A stretch of 64,000 nt of DNA from Symbiodinium natans (taxonomy: Eukaryota > Sar > Dinophyceae > Suessiales > Symbiodiniaceae): the NCBI GenBank assembly GCA_905221605.1, contig CAJNDS010002385.1:389372-453371 (forward strand), in the 5' to 3' direction. The stretch's first letter is position 1. Each line of letters starts with the position of its first letter. The notes under the pieces are model-generated. The model did no database searches, was not told the DNA's origin, and saw only the letters and a program-made list of their open reading frames with translations. The translations under genes and the position numbers were made by a program. Below are positions 29,753 through 39,746 of the stretch, one piece after another.

Positions 29753-32100
29753 AAGCAAGGCCCCCTAAGCCCTAACACTCAACCCTAAACCTTAAACTTG
29801 AACCCCTGGAGGACACAACCGGCCTAAATATCCAGCTGACCGTGCTTGACGACGAGGGAATATGGACAAGGTCTGTGGGGCTCCTGATGACTGTTTTGGA
29901 CTAACGGTGTTTGTTGAAGGATATTGGCTTTTTTGTGGGTTTAAGGTGTAAGTTTTTCGTGAGATTCAGGGGTATAGGGTTTTCTCTCAGGGTTGTGAGG
30001 TTTCGGGTTGAAGCCACAGACCGTAAACCTTCAACCCTGAACTAGGGTTTCGGGACGTCAACCATGCTTGCATTAATCCGTAGACACTGAACCCCCTATT
30101 GTCCAGACGCGGTGGCCTTTCCTGAATGGGGGTCCGGGGTCGTTGACTTTTCGTAATGGTTTTTGCGGCCATGGAGAACTCTGTGTCCTAAACCTTGAAC
30201 CCTAAACCCTAAACCCCAAACCCCAAACCCCAAACCAAATCCACCCCAACCCGAAACCACTCAAAGCCAAGACCTCTTAAAGAGTAAAACCCTTAACCCC
30301 TTAAACGCTAAATCTAAGGGAAGTTGCATGGTACCTTCATGCGGCCCTCCCTACCTTCTTCAAAGGGTTCTGAAGTATGGGCCCTTGGGTTTTATATAAG
30401 GAGGATATAAGCGTTGCCGAAGGCATGGGCCCATACTAAGGGACGATGTAACTGCCCTAAGTACCCCTATATGCTACCCAACTGTGCTACAATCCTTTCT
30501 GTAGGAACCCTACCCCTACTGTCCCTAAACCCTAAACCCTAAACCCTAAACCCTAAACCCTAAACCCTAAACCCTAAACCCTAAACCCTAAACCCGGAAA
30601 GGTGCAGGACGAACTATCGGGCCCTGGCCGCCGATCCATCCGTCGACTTCTTGCTCGGCCCGGGCTTCGAGGTTTGGCAGGCGCGGGCCATGGGGCAAGC
30701 CCGGGGAGCCCCCAAAAGCACTCTTTTGGGGTTTAGGGTTTAGGGTTTAGGGTTTAGGGTCTAGGGTTTAGGGTTTAGGGTTTAGGGTTTAGGGTTTAGG
30801 GTTTAGGGTTTAGGTACCCCTTGGGGAACCAACATGCCTTAGACTATATCGGGATCCTTAGTATGATTTAAGGTCTATGGCTGAATTACGGGGGTACTGG
30901 GCTCTGTGGGAGGGTGTTGGGGTTTCAGAAGTTTAGGGCTTTAGGGTTGAGGCGTTTAGGGTTTTAGGGGTTTCCGGCTTTAGTGTTTTAAGGTTAAAGG
31001 GTTTAATTAGGGGTTCAGGATTTTAGGGCTGGGCATTTTAGGGCTGTCTTTTTCACTCTTCGAAGCTTCAACCTCTCAACTCCGTGATTTCCCTTTTTCG
31101 ACATGCTCGTGTGTACGTGTTGGCAGCAGCGGCTATGGCCACCCAGAGCCCCCACACCTAGACCACGCCCTCCCATTCCCGGGCCCGGCCCCTGGACCTA
31201 CAACCTGAACCTGACATCCTAAACCCTAAGCCCTTAACCCCAAACCCGAAACCCTGGACCCTTGAAGAGCGGTGCGTTGCTCCCCAGGTGTTCTGTGCTT
31301 CCTTGATAGGTTTGGGGTTTGGGGTTTGGGGTTTGGGGTTTAGGGTTTAGTTTTTTTTGGGGGGGGGTATCTATTGCAGCATGCGCGCTCAAATCTCGGA
31401 CGAAACGATAAAGAAATCTTGTCGACTTTCTTGAACTATAGGAGTTGCTACTTGGCTTTTACCTGCTGCTTGATGCCCTAAGGGTCTATGTACCTATATA
31501 GTATATACTTGGGCCCTAAAGCTGCTATATGGAAACCCCTTTCAGGCCCAACCCTAAACCCTAAACCCTAAACCCTAAACCCTAAACCCTAAACCCTAAA
31601 CCCTAAACCCTAAACCCTCCTGAACCCTAAACCATAGGTGCATGGACCCTTAGGGATGTGTTGCACTGCTTGGGCCCTGGGCACCGCGACCCTTAAACTC
31701 CCCAAAGCCCTGTAAAACCCCAAGACCCCAAGACGCCCCAACCTCTTCAAAACCAGGACCTCAGTGTAGGGTTTAGGGCTTAGGGTTTAGGGTTTAGGGT
31801 TTAGGGTTTAGGGCCCAGGGTTTTGGGTTTAGGGTTTAGGGGGAACCCCAAGCTGCCATTCATCTCCCCCCCCACTCCCCAGTCGCGCGTCAACAAGATC
31901 GCCCACGACAATGGCAAACTGCTGCTGTCCTGGGCAGGGACGTTCCCCTACTACCTGGCTGACTTCAGGACAGTTTAGGGTTTAGGGTTTTGGGTTTAGG
32001 GTTTAGGGTTTAGGGTTTGGGGTTTGGGGTTTGGGGGTTGGGGTTTAGGGCCAAACTTCCCCTACTACCTGGCTGACTTCAGGACTTCTCCCACACCCAG
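29085..32100 (+). CDS. Unidentified gene, internal exon chain
   Basis: Phase-compatible exons: 29085-29150 (PYPRQLKIEVAGGDATPTYT), 29355-29418 (MLHSNLGVDGDIFRDVYLFH), 29812-29870 (DTTGLNIQLTVLDDEGIWT), 30608-30680 (TNYRALAADPSVDFLLGPGF), 31883-31968 (NKIAHDNGKLLLSWAGTFPY) and the exon resuming at 32083. Donors are GC, GC, GT, GC and GA (AG|GACAG). LKIEVAGGD faintly recalls LKVEIGGD of GH59 galactocerebrosidases, but nothing else supports that, so no function is assigned. Possible further exons between 31100 and 31310 were not placed. The last junction coincides with a 29-bp duplication around a telomere-repeat insert. Start and stop codons were not identified. Confidence 0.5.
30314..30461. 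mobile_element. Family B MITE-like palindrome
   Basis: Left CTAAGGGAAGTTGCATGGTA, right GGGACGATGTAACTGCCCTA; core AGTATGGGCCCTTGGGTTTT. Confidence 0.75.
30823..30917. mobile_element. Family G element, left end replaced by array
   Basis: TATCGGGATCCTTAGTATGA and TTAAGGTCTATGGCTGAATTA match family G. The left outer arm is degraded where a TTTAGGG array ends at about 30812. Confidence 0.6.
31476..31655. mobile_element. Family J palindrome split by a CCCTAAA array
   Basis: Left CCCTAAGGGTCTATGTACCT and right ATAGGTGCATGGACCCTTAG are inverted partners. The uninterrupted copy at 63489-63559 is 71 bp; this one is 180 bp because about 80 bp of CCCTAAA repeats (about 31550-31633) sit inside. Confidence 0.75.
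31943..32085. repeat. 29-bp direct duplication flanking a telomere-repeat insert at a splice junction
   Basis: Bases 31943-31971 and 32057-32085 are identical (begin TTCCCCTACTACCTGGCTGA, end CTTCAGGAC). Between them lie 85 bp of TTTAGGG-type repeats. Each copy contains CTTCAG|GAC, so an intron from 31969 to 32082 would remove one copy plus the array and restore the uninterrupted sequence. Confidence 0.9.
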
Positions 32101-32353
32101 TGGTACCCTTTACCCCTGTTTTTGATTTGGGTTGCGGGTTCCCTTACAAAGGAACCAACCCCAAAAAGGGGTTTAGGGTTTAGGGTTTAGGGTTCAGGGT
32201 TCAGGGTTCAGGGTTTAGGGTTTATATTATAATATGCCAAGATGTGGGTTCAGGGCTTGGGGGTTCAGGGGCTTGCGGGAGCCCAGAGCATGATTACCGA
32301 GACTATCCCCTTACAAACCCCCCCTAGCATTAGAAAAGTTATGAGCCTAAACT

Positions 32354-32458
32354 TGGGATGTTCCCCCTTATACTACGTAGCAGCCCTTAATAGGGATTAT
32401 CATAGGGGGTACTATGATCCCTATTGAGGACTGGTAGTAGAAGGGGGGAACATCCCAA
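32354..32458. mobile_element. Family D MITE-like palindrome
   Basis: TTGGGATGTTCCCCCTTATA left, AAGGGGGGAACATCCCAA right. Long inner arms GGGATTATCATAG / CTATGATCCC. Confidence 0.85.
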
Positions 32459-33158
32459 TCCCTAAGCAAGGTACATGAACCCTAAACCCTAAACCCAAAA
32501 ACTTTGCACCCCAAACCACTCTAGAGACTCAGGGTGTTGTGTATTGCTGCAGTGCTTCTGCACTGTTCAGACTGAGTGGCTTAAGAGGCAGTGGCTCTAT
32601 GCACGCTGTGGTCTATAGGGTCTAGGTTTCTTGTTTAGAGTTTAGGGTCGAGAGTTTCGTGTTTAGGCTTAGGGTAAGATTTTCTTGTTTGGCGTTTAGG
32701 GTTTCTCGGTTAAGGTTTAGGGTTGTTAGTTTAGGATTTCGGGGTTCTTGTTTACGGTGTAGGGGGGTAAGGATTGGTGTAACGGTGTCGTTGTTTTTTT
32801 GGCTTAGGGACTCCGACTGTATGGGCAGAACTGATTGGTTTACTTGTTTGATGGTTTAATGGTTAAGTAGCGTGACGGCATGGGCAGAACTGAAACACCT
32901 AACCCCCTACGAAACCCGAAAACCTCTCAACCCCTACTAAACCCTTAAATCCTAAACCCGAAACCTTTCAACCCCTAAACCCTAAACCCTAGACCCTAGA
33001 CCCTAGACCCTAGACCCTAAACCCTAAACCCTAAACCTAAACCCTACACCCTACACCCTAAACCCCCGAAACCTTGAAACCGCTAAACTCCTAAACCTGA
33101 TTGGGTTCATGGCTGAACGCTTTAATGGCCACGCAACCCACTTCAATAGGCTGAAGGC

Positions 33159-33170
33159 TACTTGGAGGTT
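33159..33170. mobile_element. Family A terminal stub
   Basis: Only TACTTGGAGGTT remains before TTTAGGG-type sequence; the rest of the element is absent. Confidence 0.35.
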
Positions 33171-33756
33171 GATTTGGATTTAGGGCTTAGGGTTCAGGGT
33201 TTAGGGTTGAGGGTTGAGGGTTGAGGGCTTAGGGTTAGTTGGGGTCAGTTCCTGTACTCTGAAGAAACCTCCAAATTCTGCAGGTGGAAGCCTGATGGTT
33301 TCATGATTAATGGCCACCAAAGGGTTTGGGGTTTCGAGTTGTGGGCTTAGTAGTTGCACCAAACACTTGGTTGAATGTCTAGGTGGATGATGTTCTGAAT
33401 CTTTTTGTATGTCTTGAAACAGACATAGCTCGAACCGTTGGGCGTGCGTAGATGGCCGCCAGGCTATTGTGGTGTAGTGGTTAGCAAGGCCAGCGCCATG
33501 TCACTGGTGAAAGCGAGGGGTACTGTCGGTACTGTGTCCTGGTGTGTGCTAGCTGGAGAATAATAGAATCAAGAAGTCTCATAGACTGTTAAAAGCATCC
33601 TGTAGTACTTTTGGACTTGTGCTTGGCGAGTTGTTTTTGCACAACCAGGCCATCTGCTTCAGTTAAGGTGCTGTTGCAGAAGTTTCATACATACATACCT
33701 TGCACTGTATGAAGCTCGGCCGCCACTCAAGCTGTGATGATATGTATTCAGCACGG

Positions 33757-33873
33757 GCACTTATAGCCCCAATTATAACTGTACTGATAAGCCCCCTAAG
33801 TCCCCTGAGTAGGTCATGAGTAGACTTGTAATTGGGGTTAGATGTACCCATGAACTGCCAACCTCCACGTAGT
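33757..33873. mobile_element. Family A related element, degenerate
   Basis: AGCCCCAATTATAACTGTAC on the left and TTGTAATTGGGGTTAGATG on the right form the arms; the right end ACCCATGAACTGCCAACC is diverged. Confidence 0.5.
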
Positions 33874-34101
33874 ACTTATTTGTAGATGGGGGTTTCCCAA
33901 ACTAGGGGTACCCTTGCAAATAGAATAAAATCCCTTAAAGGACACCCCCCCCCCCCCAAAAAAAAAAAAAAAAAAAAATCATTTTCGGAACCCCCCCCCC
34001 CCCCCCCATATAAATGCTGCAGGGGTTTGACGAAGTTAGCCAATCACCCAATGCTCGAAGCCTTGAGGCTTCCGCCCATATTTGTTAAGGGGTTTAGGGT
34101 T

Positions 34102-34226
34102 TACTTGGAGATTCATTGTAATTACTAACCAATTACAACTGTACTTATAACTGTACTTAAGGGGCCTACAAGTGCAGTTATAAGTACAGCTATAACTGGT
34201 TAGTAGGTACCATGAACCTCCAAGTA
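34102..34226. mobile_element. Family A MITE-like palindrome
   Basis: TACTTGGAGATTCATTGTAA left, GTACCATGAACCTCCAAGTA right; arms ACTAACCAATTACAACTGTA. Close relative of the 2710 copy. Confidence 0.9.
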
Positions 34227-34680
34227 GGGTCTTAGACCCGAAGTGTAGGGCTCGAGTTAACCCTAAACCCTAAAACCCTAAAACCCAAGCCCCAAACCCT
34301 AACCCTCAACCCCCCGAAGCCCTAAACCCTCGCACCCTCAAACTGAGCATAGACATGTGAGGACACAGCTATGCCCGTACTGCAACACAGTCTGGATGCT
34401 TGGTCGATTTCTGGGTCCGGAAACCCTGAATATTTGAGAGATGTTTTGGCTCAAGTAGACCCTAAACCCTAAAACCTAAACCCTAAACCCTAAACCCTAA
34501 ACCCTAAACTGTGCTCAGGGTTGAGGATGCAAGTTTGTGGTTCAGCGTTTCGTGTGTACGGCCTGGCCCACTGTGTAAAGACATGGGCCTGTTACGTGTG
34601 CGAAGTACAAAACTTGATCATGTGTGGGTTTAGGGTTTAGGGTTTAGGGTTTAGGGTTTAGGGTTTAGGGTTCAGGGTAA

Positions 34681-34800
34681 CTAGGGGTAAGGACCCAGAG
34701 TAGGCCCTTCTTCCCTTTGTTTAGGGTTTAGGTCCTCTTACAAGCCCCTTTAAGTCAAGAAAGGGTGCTCTTTTTACTCCAGGTTACTCCTGGGTCTAGA
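34681..34800. mobile_element. Family C element with internal telomere-like 14-mer
   Basis: CTAGGGGTAAGGACCCAGAG left, GGTTACTCCTGGGTCTAGA right. The centre carries TTTAGGGTTTAGG, the site that is expanded to a long array in the 53020 copy. Confidence 0.75.
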
Positions 34801-35064
34801 GTCTAGGGGGGTACCTCATTGGGGTCTTTCTTTTTAGGGAATCCTGCTATGTCGGATATGTGTATATATGTATGTATATATATATATATATATACATATA
34901 TATATTGGGGGGATCTCCTCTTTCGTAGCCCTAAATTTAAGAGCCTCCGGCTCAAGCCGCCGACCCCGCTGGAGCATAGTTGAGAGGTCTATCCCAGCCT
35001 GCTCGGCAGAGTTCTTGTGAAACGTTGGGGGGGTCAGGACAAGCGCAAGCCAAAAAGACAGGCG

Positions 35065-35360
35065 GTGGGGGGGGGTGGGGCGGGGGTGGGGGTGGGGGGG
35101 GGGGGGGGGAGAGGGGGGGGGGGGGGGTGGTTGGGGGTGGGGGGGGTGGGGGGGTGGGGGGGGGGGGGGGGATTGGTGGGTTTGGGGGGGGGGTGGGGTG
35201 GCGGGGTGGGGGTGGGGGGGGGGGTTGGGTTGTGGGGGGGGGGGGGGGGATGGGGGGGGGGGGGGGGGGGGGGGGTGGGGTGGGTGGGTGGGCGGTGGGG
35301 GGGGGGGGGGTGGGGGGGGGGGGGGGGGTGGGGGGTCGGGGTGAGGGGGGTGGGGGGTTC
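35065..35360. repeat. Extreme G-rich low-complexity tract
   Basis: Nearly 300 bp of G runs punctuated by single T bases. All three + frames are open and encode Gly/Trp/Val only; these are not genes. Confidence 0.95.
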
Positions 35361-35766
35361 CAAAAACGCTGATTTTGCTGAGCTGATTTGCTGAGGGCGC
35401 CCCTACCCCCCTGTGCTGAACCGCCTGTTTACGCTGTGCGGGTGGCGCCGTCCTCCACGAAAAAATTGTGCACCGACCCCCCCCACCCCCCCCCCGCGTT
35501 TTGGGGGGGTAAGGAGGGAAAGAGGGAGGTTTTCACCTCCTTTTCCCATCCAACACGCCGCCAGGGTCGGCGGACCCTAAACCCTAAACCCTAAACCCCA
35601 AACCCCAAACCCCAAACCCCAAACCCTAAACCCTAAACCCTAAACCCTAATCCCTAAGCCCTAAACCCTTAACCCTAAGCCCTAAGCCCTAAGCCCTAAG
35701 CCCTGAGCCCTAAGCCCTAAGCGCCCTAAGCCCTAAGCCCTAGTGTAGATGCGGCCCTAAAGGCAG

Positions 35767-35879
35767 GGTTGGATACCTGGACTTGGCGCTTCGCCCGCGC
35801 CTTCTGCTTGACGACCCGCGCGGAAAGGGTTTAGGGTTTAGGGTTTAGGGTTGAGGGTTTAGGGTTTAGGGTTTAGGGT

Positions 35880-35911
<32 letters not shown>

Positions 35912-36965
35912 GGTTTAGGGGTTAGGGGTTAGGGGTTAGGGTTTAGGGATTAGGGTTTAGGGTTTAGGGTTTAGGGTTTAGGCTTGGGGGTTTAGGGTTT
36001 AGGGTTTAGGGTTCAGGGTTTAGGGTTCAGGGTTTAGGGTTCAGGGTTTAGGGTTTAGGGTTTTAGGGTTTTAGGGTTTAGGGTTTAGGGTTTAGGGTTT
36101 AGGGTTTAGGGTTTACCCTTCTACTGACTTCGAGCGGTGCGCAGGTACCTCGACTCCGGCAAAGTGGAAGCTGATAGCTGCGGAACATCATGGGGCAGCG
36201 CAGAGAAGGGCGAAGATTCGGCCCTAGGGCGTCCGAACTTCCAGCCCTGGAAGACCATAGCCATCCACCCCCTAGTACCCTGATACCTTAATATTCTGGT
36301 ACCCTAGTACCCGAATACCCTACTCTTGGGATGTTCCCCCTTGTACTAACAGTCCTTAACAGGATTTTTATATGGGGTACTAGAAGCCCGATTAAGGACT
36401 TTGAGTCTAAGGACATCCCAGCCCTGATTCCTCACACCTCAGCCCTAAACATGATCCTTGACGCATCCCCCTCAACCCTAGACCCTCGACCCTAGACCCT
36501 AAACCCTCCCTCCCCTGCAAAAAAACACAAAACAAGTTCAGGGCCTGCACTGGGGACGAAAGATCTCAACTTGCCTCAGGCATTTTTTGTGTAGTCCTAA
36601 ACCCTACAGTAAACTCCAGAAAGGTTGGAACATGGTTCAAGGACGAGTAGAGCAGGTTTTCCCTAGAGCAGGTATTCCCTTTAGTGTACCTTTTGGGGTA
36701 GGGGGAGAAGGATGTTCCAACTTTTTGGGATTTCCTCTAAAAGGCCCAAAGCCCCAAACGCTACACCCTGCTAAATTATAGGGTTTAGGGTTGTGGGCTT
36801 GAACGGTCCAGTGCTTAAGGTTGATGGATAAGGGTTGAACCCGGCCCTAGACCTTAAACTCTAAACCCTAGACCCTAAACCCAAACCCTAAACCCTAAAC
36901 CCCAAACCCCAAACCCTAAACCCCTAACCCCTAACCCCTAACCCCTAAACCCTAAACCCTAAACC

Positions 36966-37011
<46 letters not shown>

Positions 37012-37667
37012 ACCCTAAACCCTAAACCCTAACCCTCCACTGAGGAAAGAGGACACCCAGTGGGTGAGTGAAGTGTACCTTGGCTTCAGGGCTCGGCTTC
37101 CAGGCTAAAACCCTAAACCCTACCGCGATAGCTAGGGTGTGGTTTTGGGGTTTAGTGTTTAGGGTTTAGGGTAATAGCTAGTGGGTGTGGTTTTGGGGTT
37201 TAGTGTTTAGGGTTTAGGGCTTCTGGTTTCTCATGTCTTCTCTGTCGCCCCAGCCACAGTGAAAACATCAAAGGCGACCATCCAAACCATCACCTGTTCG
37301 TTGTTTTTTCGAAATCAGGGGTACATTAGGGCTTAGGGTTTAGGATTTTTTTCAGGTCTAGGGTTTAGGTTCCCACTATACATCAGGGGTCCCTGGTAAT
37401 CCTACCCCCAAATGCCTCAAAACCGGAACCTGGGCGCTGTACTTTAATCTTTGGGTGTGTGGGCTCTAAAGGGCTGGTTCGTAGTAGGGCATGAGGGAAA
37501 TGATGTGCCCGTATACAGTGCCTTGAAGAGTATATGTAGGCAGGATAAAGGTACCGCATTCCCTCCCTAAACCCTGACCCGAAACCCTCAACCCTAAACC
37601 CTAACATTGCTAAAACCCGTAGCAGGTGTTCATTTCAAGATCCAGCCCAGTAACCTCGTTTGTAAAC
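35767..37667 (+). CDS. Unidentified gene, internal exon chain
   Basis: Four phase-compatible exons: 35767-35817 (VGYLDLALRPRLLLDD), 36145-36176 (YLDSGKVEAD), 37254-37295 (TVKTSKATIQTIT) and 37626-37667 (VHFKIQPSNLVCK). Donors are GC, GC, GT and GC; acceptors are GGCAG|G, GCGCAG|G, CGCCCCAG|CC (good pyrimidine tract) and GTAGCAG|GT. Family not recognised. It could be a continuation of the 29-32 kb chain, with unplaced exons between 32.1 and 35.7 kb. A neighbouring island at 35398-35450 (GRPYPPVLNRLFTLCG) may belong as well. Confidence 0.4.
36326..36421. mobile_element. Family D MITE-like palindrome, right end decayed
   Basis: TTGGGATGTTCCCCCTTGTA left; right end reduced to CTAAGGACATCCCAG. 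Confidence 0.75.
37130..37216. repeat. Direct duplication of a 40-bp telomere-like segment
   Basis: GGTGTGGTTTTGGGGTTTAG followed by TGTTTAGGGTTTAGGG occurs twice (about 37136 and 37185), each preceded by ATAGCTAG. Confidence 0.8.
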
Positions 37668-37972
37668 GCCGCACGTCGATTGGCAGAGGGTTGAGGGTTC
37701 GGGAGTTCAAGGCTTTACAGGCAGAACTCATGAACACTGGTTTAGGGTTTAGGGTGAACAGCGGATGTGAGGTGGGGAAGCGGAGAGGTCGTCTTGTGAA
37801 GAACCCGGCCCTTTACCCTACAAGGCCCAAGGCAGGACCAGGGTTTAGGGCTCACAGGGTTTAGGGCTCACAGGGTTTAGGTTCTAGGGTTCTACGGTTC
37901 TAGGGTTCTAGAGTTCCAGGGTTCTAGGGTTCCAGAATTCTAGGGTTCTAGGGTTCTAGGGTTCTGGGGCGT

Positions 37973-38450
37973 CTGCCAATAGCTAGCCCATAGTTTCGGC
38001 ATGGCAGACTCCAACAACTTCGGGCTGCAAAGGGGCCAGAGGACGCAGGGGTTTCCGAGCCCGGCCGGGAGCAACGAGCCGTCTTCGGACGCAAGAGCGC
38101 CCCCCAGCTCTTCACAGTGTTCCGATGCCCGTTGCACAGCATAGGGGGGCCCCGGCTTTGCAGTCCCAACCCGCATTGCCAGTGGCTCTATGATGCGGTC
38201 ATGGCCTCGTTCACGGCAGGGGCTGCCCACGACTTGCGGGGGGATGCCGTGGACAGCCTTAGAGCATTGGGCTCGGGAACCCGGCTTTGTGGAGGCTGTG
38301 ACAAGCTGCTGGAACGTGCTGCAGGCAAACCACAGCTCCACCAACCTTGAGCAGGCCAGGAAGCGGTTGAGAACGCTAGGGAAGAAGCCCAGGGACTTGC
38401 TCCAGCCACCTCGGCTTCCCAGAAAATGTCCTGGGCTAGGGTTCTAGGGT
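37973..38450 (+). pseudogene. Possible broken coding segment
   Basis: One + frame reads from ATG at 38001 (MADSNNFGLQRGQRTQGFPS onward), hits a TAG near 38139, then continues open in the same frame to about 38444, including HWAREPGFVEAVTSCWNVLQ and NLEQARKRLRTLGKKPRDLL. The opposite strand is open over the same span (134 codons). The layout vaguely suggests a fragment of a LINE-type or other long ORF, but no diagnostic motif is visible. Confidence 0.3.
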
Positions 38451-38558
38451 TCAGGTTTCAGGGTTTGGAGTTTAGGGTTTGTAAGGTTGAATTTGTGCAG
38501 GCGGCGTCTTTATTGGCTGAGCGTATAAACCCTAAATCCTAAATCATAAGAAAACGAG

Positions 38559-38622
38559 GTCCGAGTTTGCCACCAACGCGTTTCAGACCAGCCTCATCGC
38601 GACCGCGAGAGCGACTGGAGGA
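38559..38622 (+). CDS. Candidate exon, unknown gene
   Basis: AG|G acceptor (AACGAG|GTCC) and GC donor (GGAGGA|GCGG) bound an island reading SEFATNAFQTSLIATARATG. No family recognised; other frames are also open. Confidence 0.35.
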
Positions 38623-38728
38623 GCGGTGGGTGTTAGTTTTTTTGGGGGGGTTTTCGTGTTTTAGTGTTTTTCGGATTCTTGGATTTCCCCACCTTCGGTG
38701 TGGGGTTGTTAGATTTTAAACTCAACTC

Positions 38729-38990
38729 TTCTCCTCGCCCGGAACTCTTCTCCTCGCCCGGTCTACTCCGAGAGACTCCCTGGAGTGCCCAACCTCAAAA
38801 CTCCCTGGAGTCCCCCAAGACTCCCTGAAATTCCCAATTTAGAGACTGGAGTGCCCAACCCAAGACTGCTGGAGCTCCAACCTCAGACCCTGGAGTGCCT
38901 CCCTGGAGTGCCCAACCCCAGAGACTCCCTGACATGTCCAACCCCAATCCAAATCCCTAAGGTGGGGATGTTCGAAGTAAAATAATTAGG
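38729..38990. repeat. Family F minisatellite-bearing repeat
   Basis: CTCTTCTCCTCGCCCGG occurs twice in tandem, then degenerate CCTGGAGTGCCCAACC units, ending GTGGGGATGTTCGAAGTAAA. Same layout as 15363-15596. Confidence 0.75.
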
Positions 38991-39584
38991 GTTTTTAGGT
39001 TTTTTTGGTTTACGCTTTGTGGCTTCTTGGTAACCCAGTGGTGCCCTTTTCCCGTGTTTTTTCGTCGGTTCCCTGATAAAGTAACCCTAAACCCTGAACC
39101 CTGAACCCTGAACCCTAACCTGGTTAGAGTATGGTTACTGGGCCGAGGCTTAGGGTTTAGGATTTGGAGAGTCTTCAGGTTCAGGGCAAATGTCTGAGGG
39201 TGTTAGGCTTTTTTCGGTATTAGGGTATTAGGGTATTAGGGTATGTTTTAGGGTTTGGGGTTTAGGGTGGGGGGGGTGGGCGGTGTCTTGCCTGTTGTAA
39301 GGGGTGTTGAAGGGGGACACCCACATCCCTAAGCAACCGCGGCCCTTACTCTAGGAGTGTTTCAGGTGGGCAGTTTCGTCCATATGTCCGTTATGCAGTC
39401 CTTCTACGGCCTTTTAGTGTTCTTACCCTAAACCCTACACTCTAAACCGTAAACCCCAAACCCTAATATCGAACACCCTAAACCTTAAAACCTAAACCCC
39501 GTCAAGACTTGCATTATGGGTGTGGCTTTCCACCCCCTGAAAGCTGTCCTTAAACAGGGTTTAGGGTTTAGGGTTCCTGGTAAC

Positions 39585-39746
39585 TGGGTAACTTGTACAG
39601 AGAGCCCAATACCCCTTAATTAAGGTATGTACCTTAATCGATATGCGGCCCTTAAGGAATGTACCTTTAACCATCTAGGGGCCCTTGCTATGACTTAAGG
39701 TATATTCCGTAGTTACGGGGTATTTTGGGCCCTCTGGGAAGTTCCC
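39585..39746. mobile_element. Family G palindrome, long form
   Basis: GAGCCCAATACCCCTTAATTA left and ACGGGGTATTTTGGGCCCTC right; CTTAAGGTATATTCC inner arm. Contains an extra inner repeat of the GTACCTTAA motif. Confidence 0.65.

Larger units (their letters stand above)
32101..35766. other. No confident gene: repeats and MITEs
   Basis: Holds MITE families D and A, the spliced-leader-like 12-mer at 34444, a paired C-run and A-run near 33945-34008, the G-rich tract 35065-35360 and arrays 35577-35745. CCCAGTGGTACCC at 32097 recurs as CCCAGTGGTGCCC near 39034 (family L, poorly defined). Confidence 0.6.

Noticed and set aside
33471-33540. tRNA-like A box (TGGTGTAGTGGTTAGCA)
   Set aside because: No matching B box or acceptor stem pairing within 100 bases.
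34980-35394. Long Gly-rich and Pro-rich open frames
   Set aside because: Produced by a nearly pure G tract; all frames on both strands are open, so openness carries no information.
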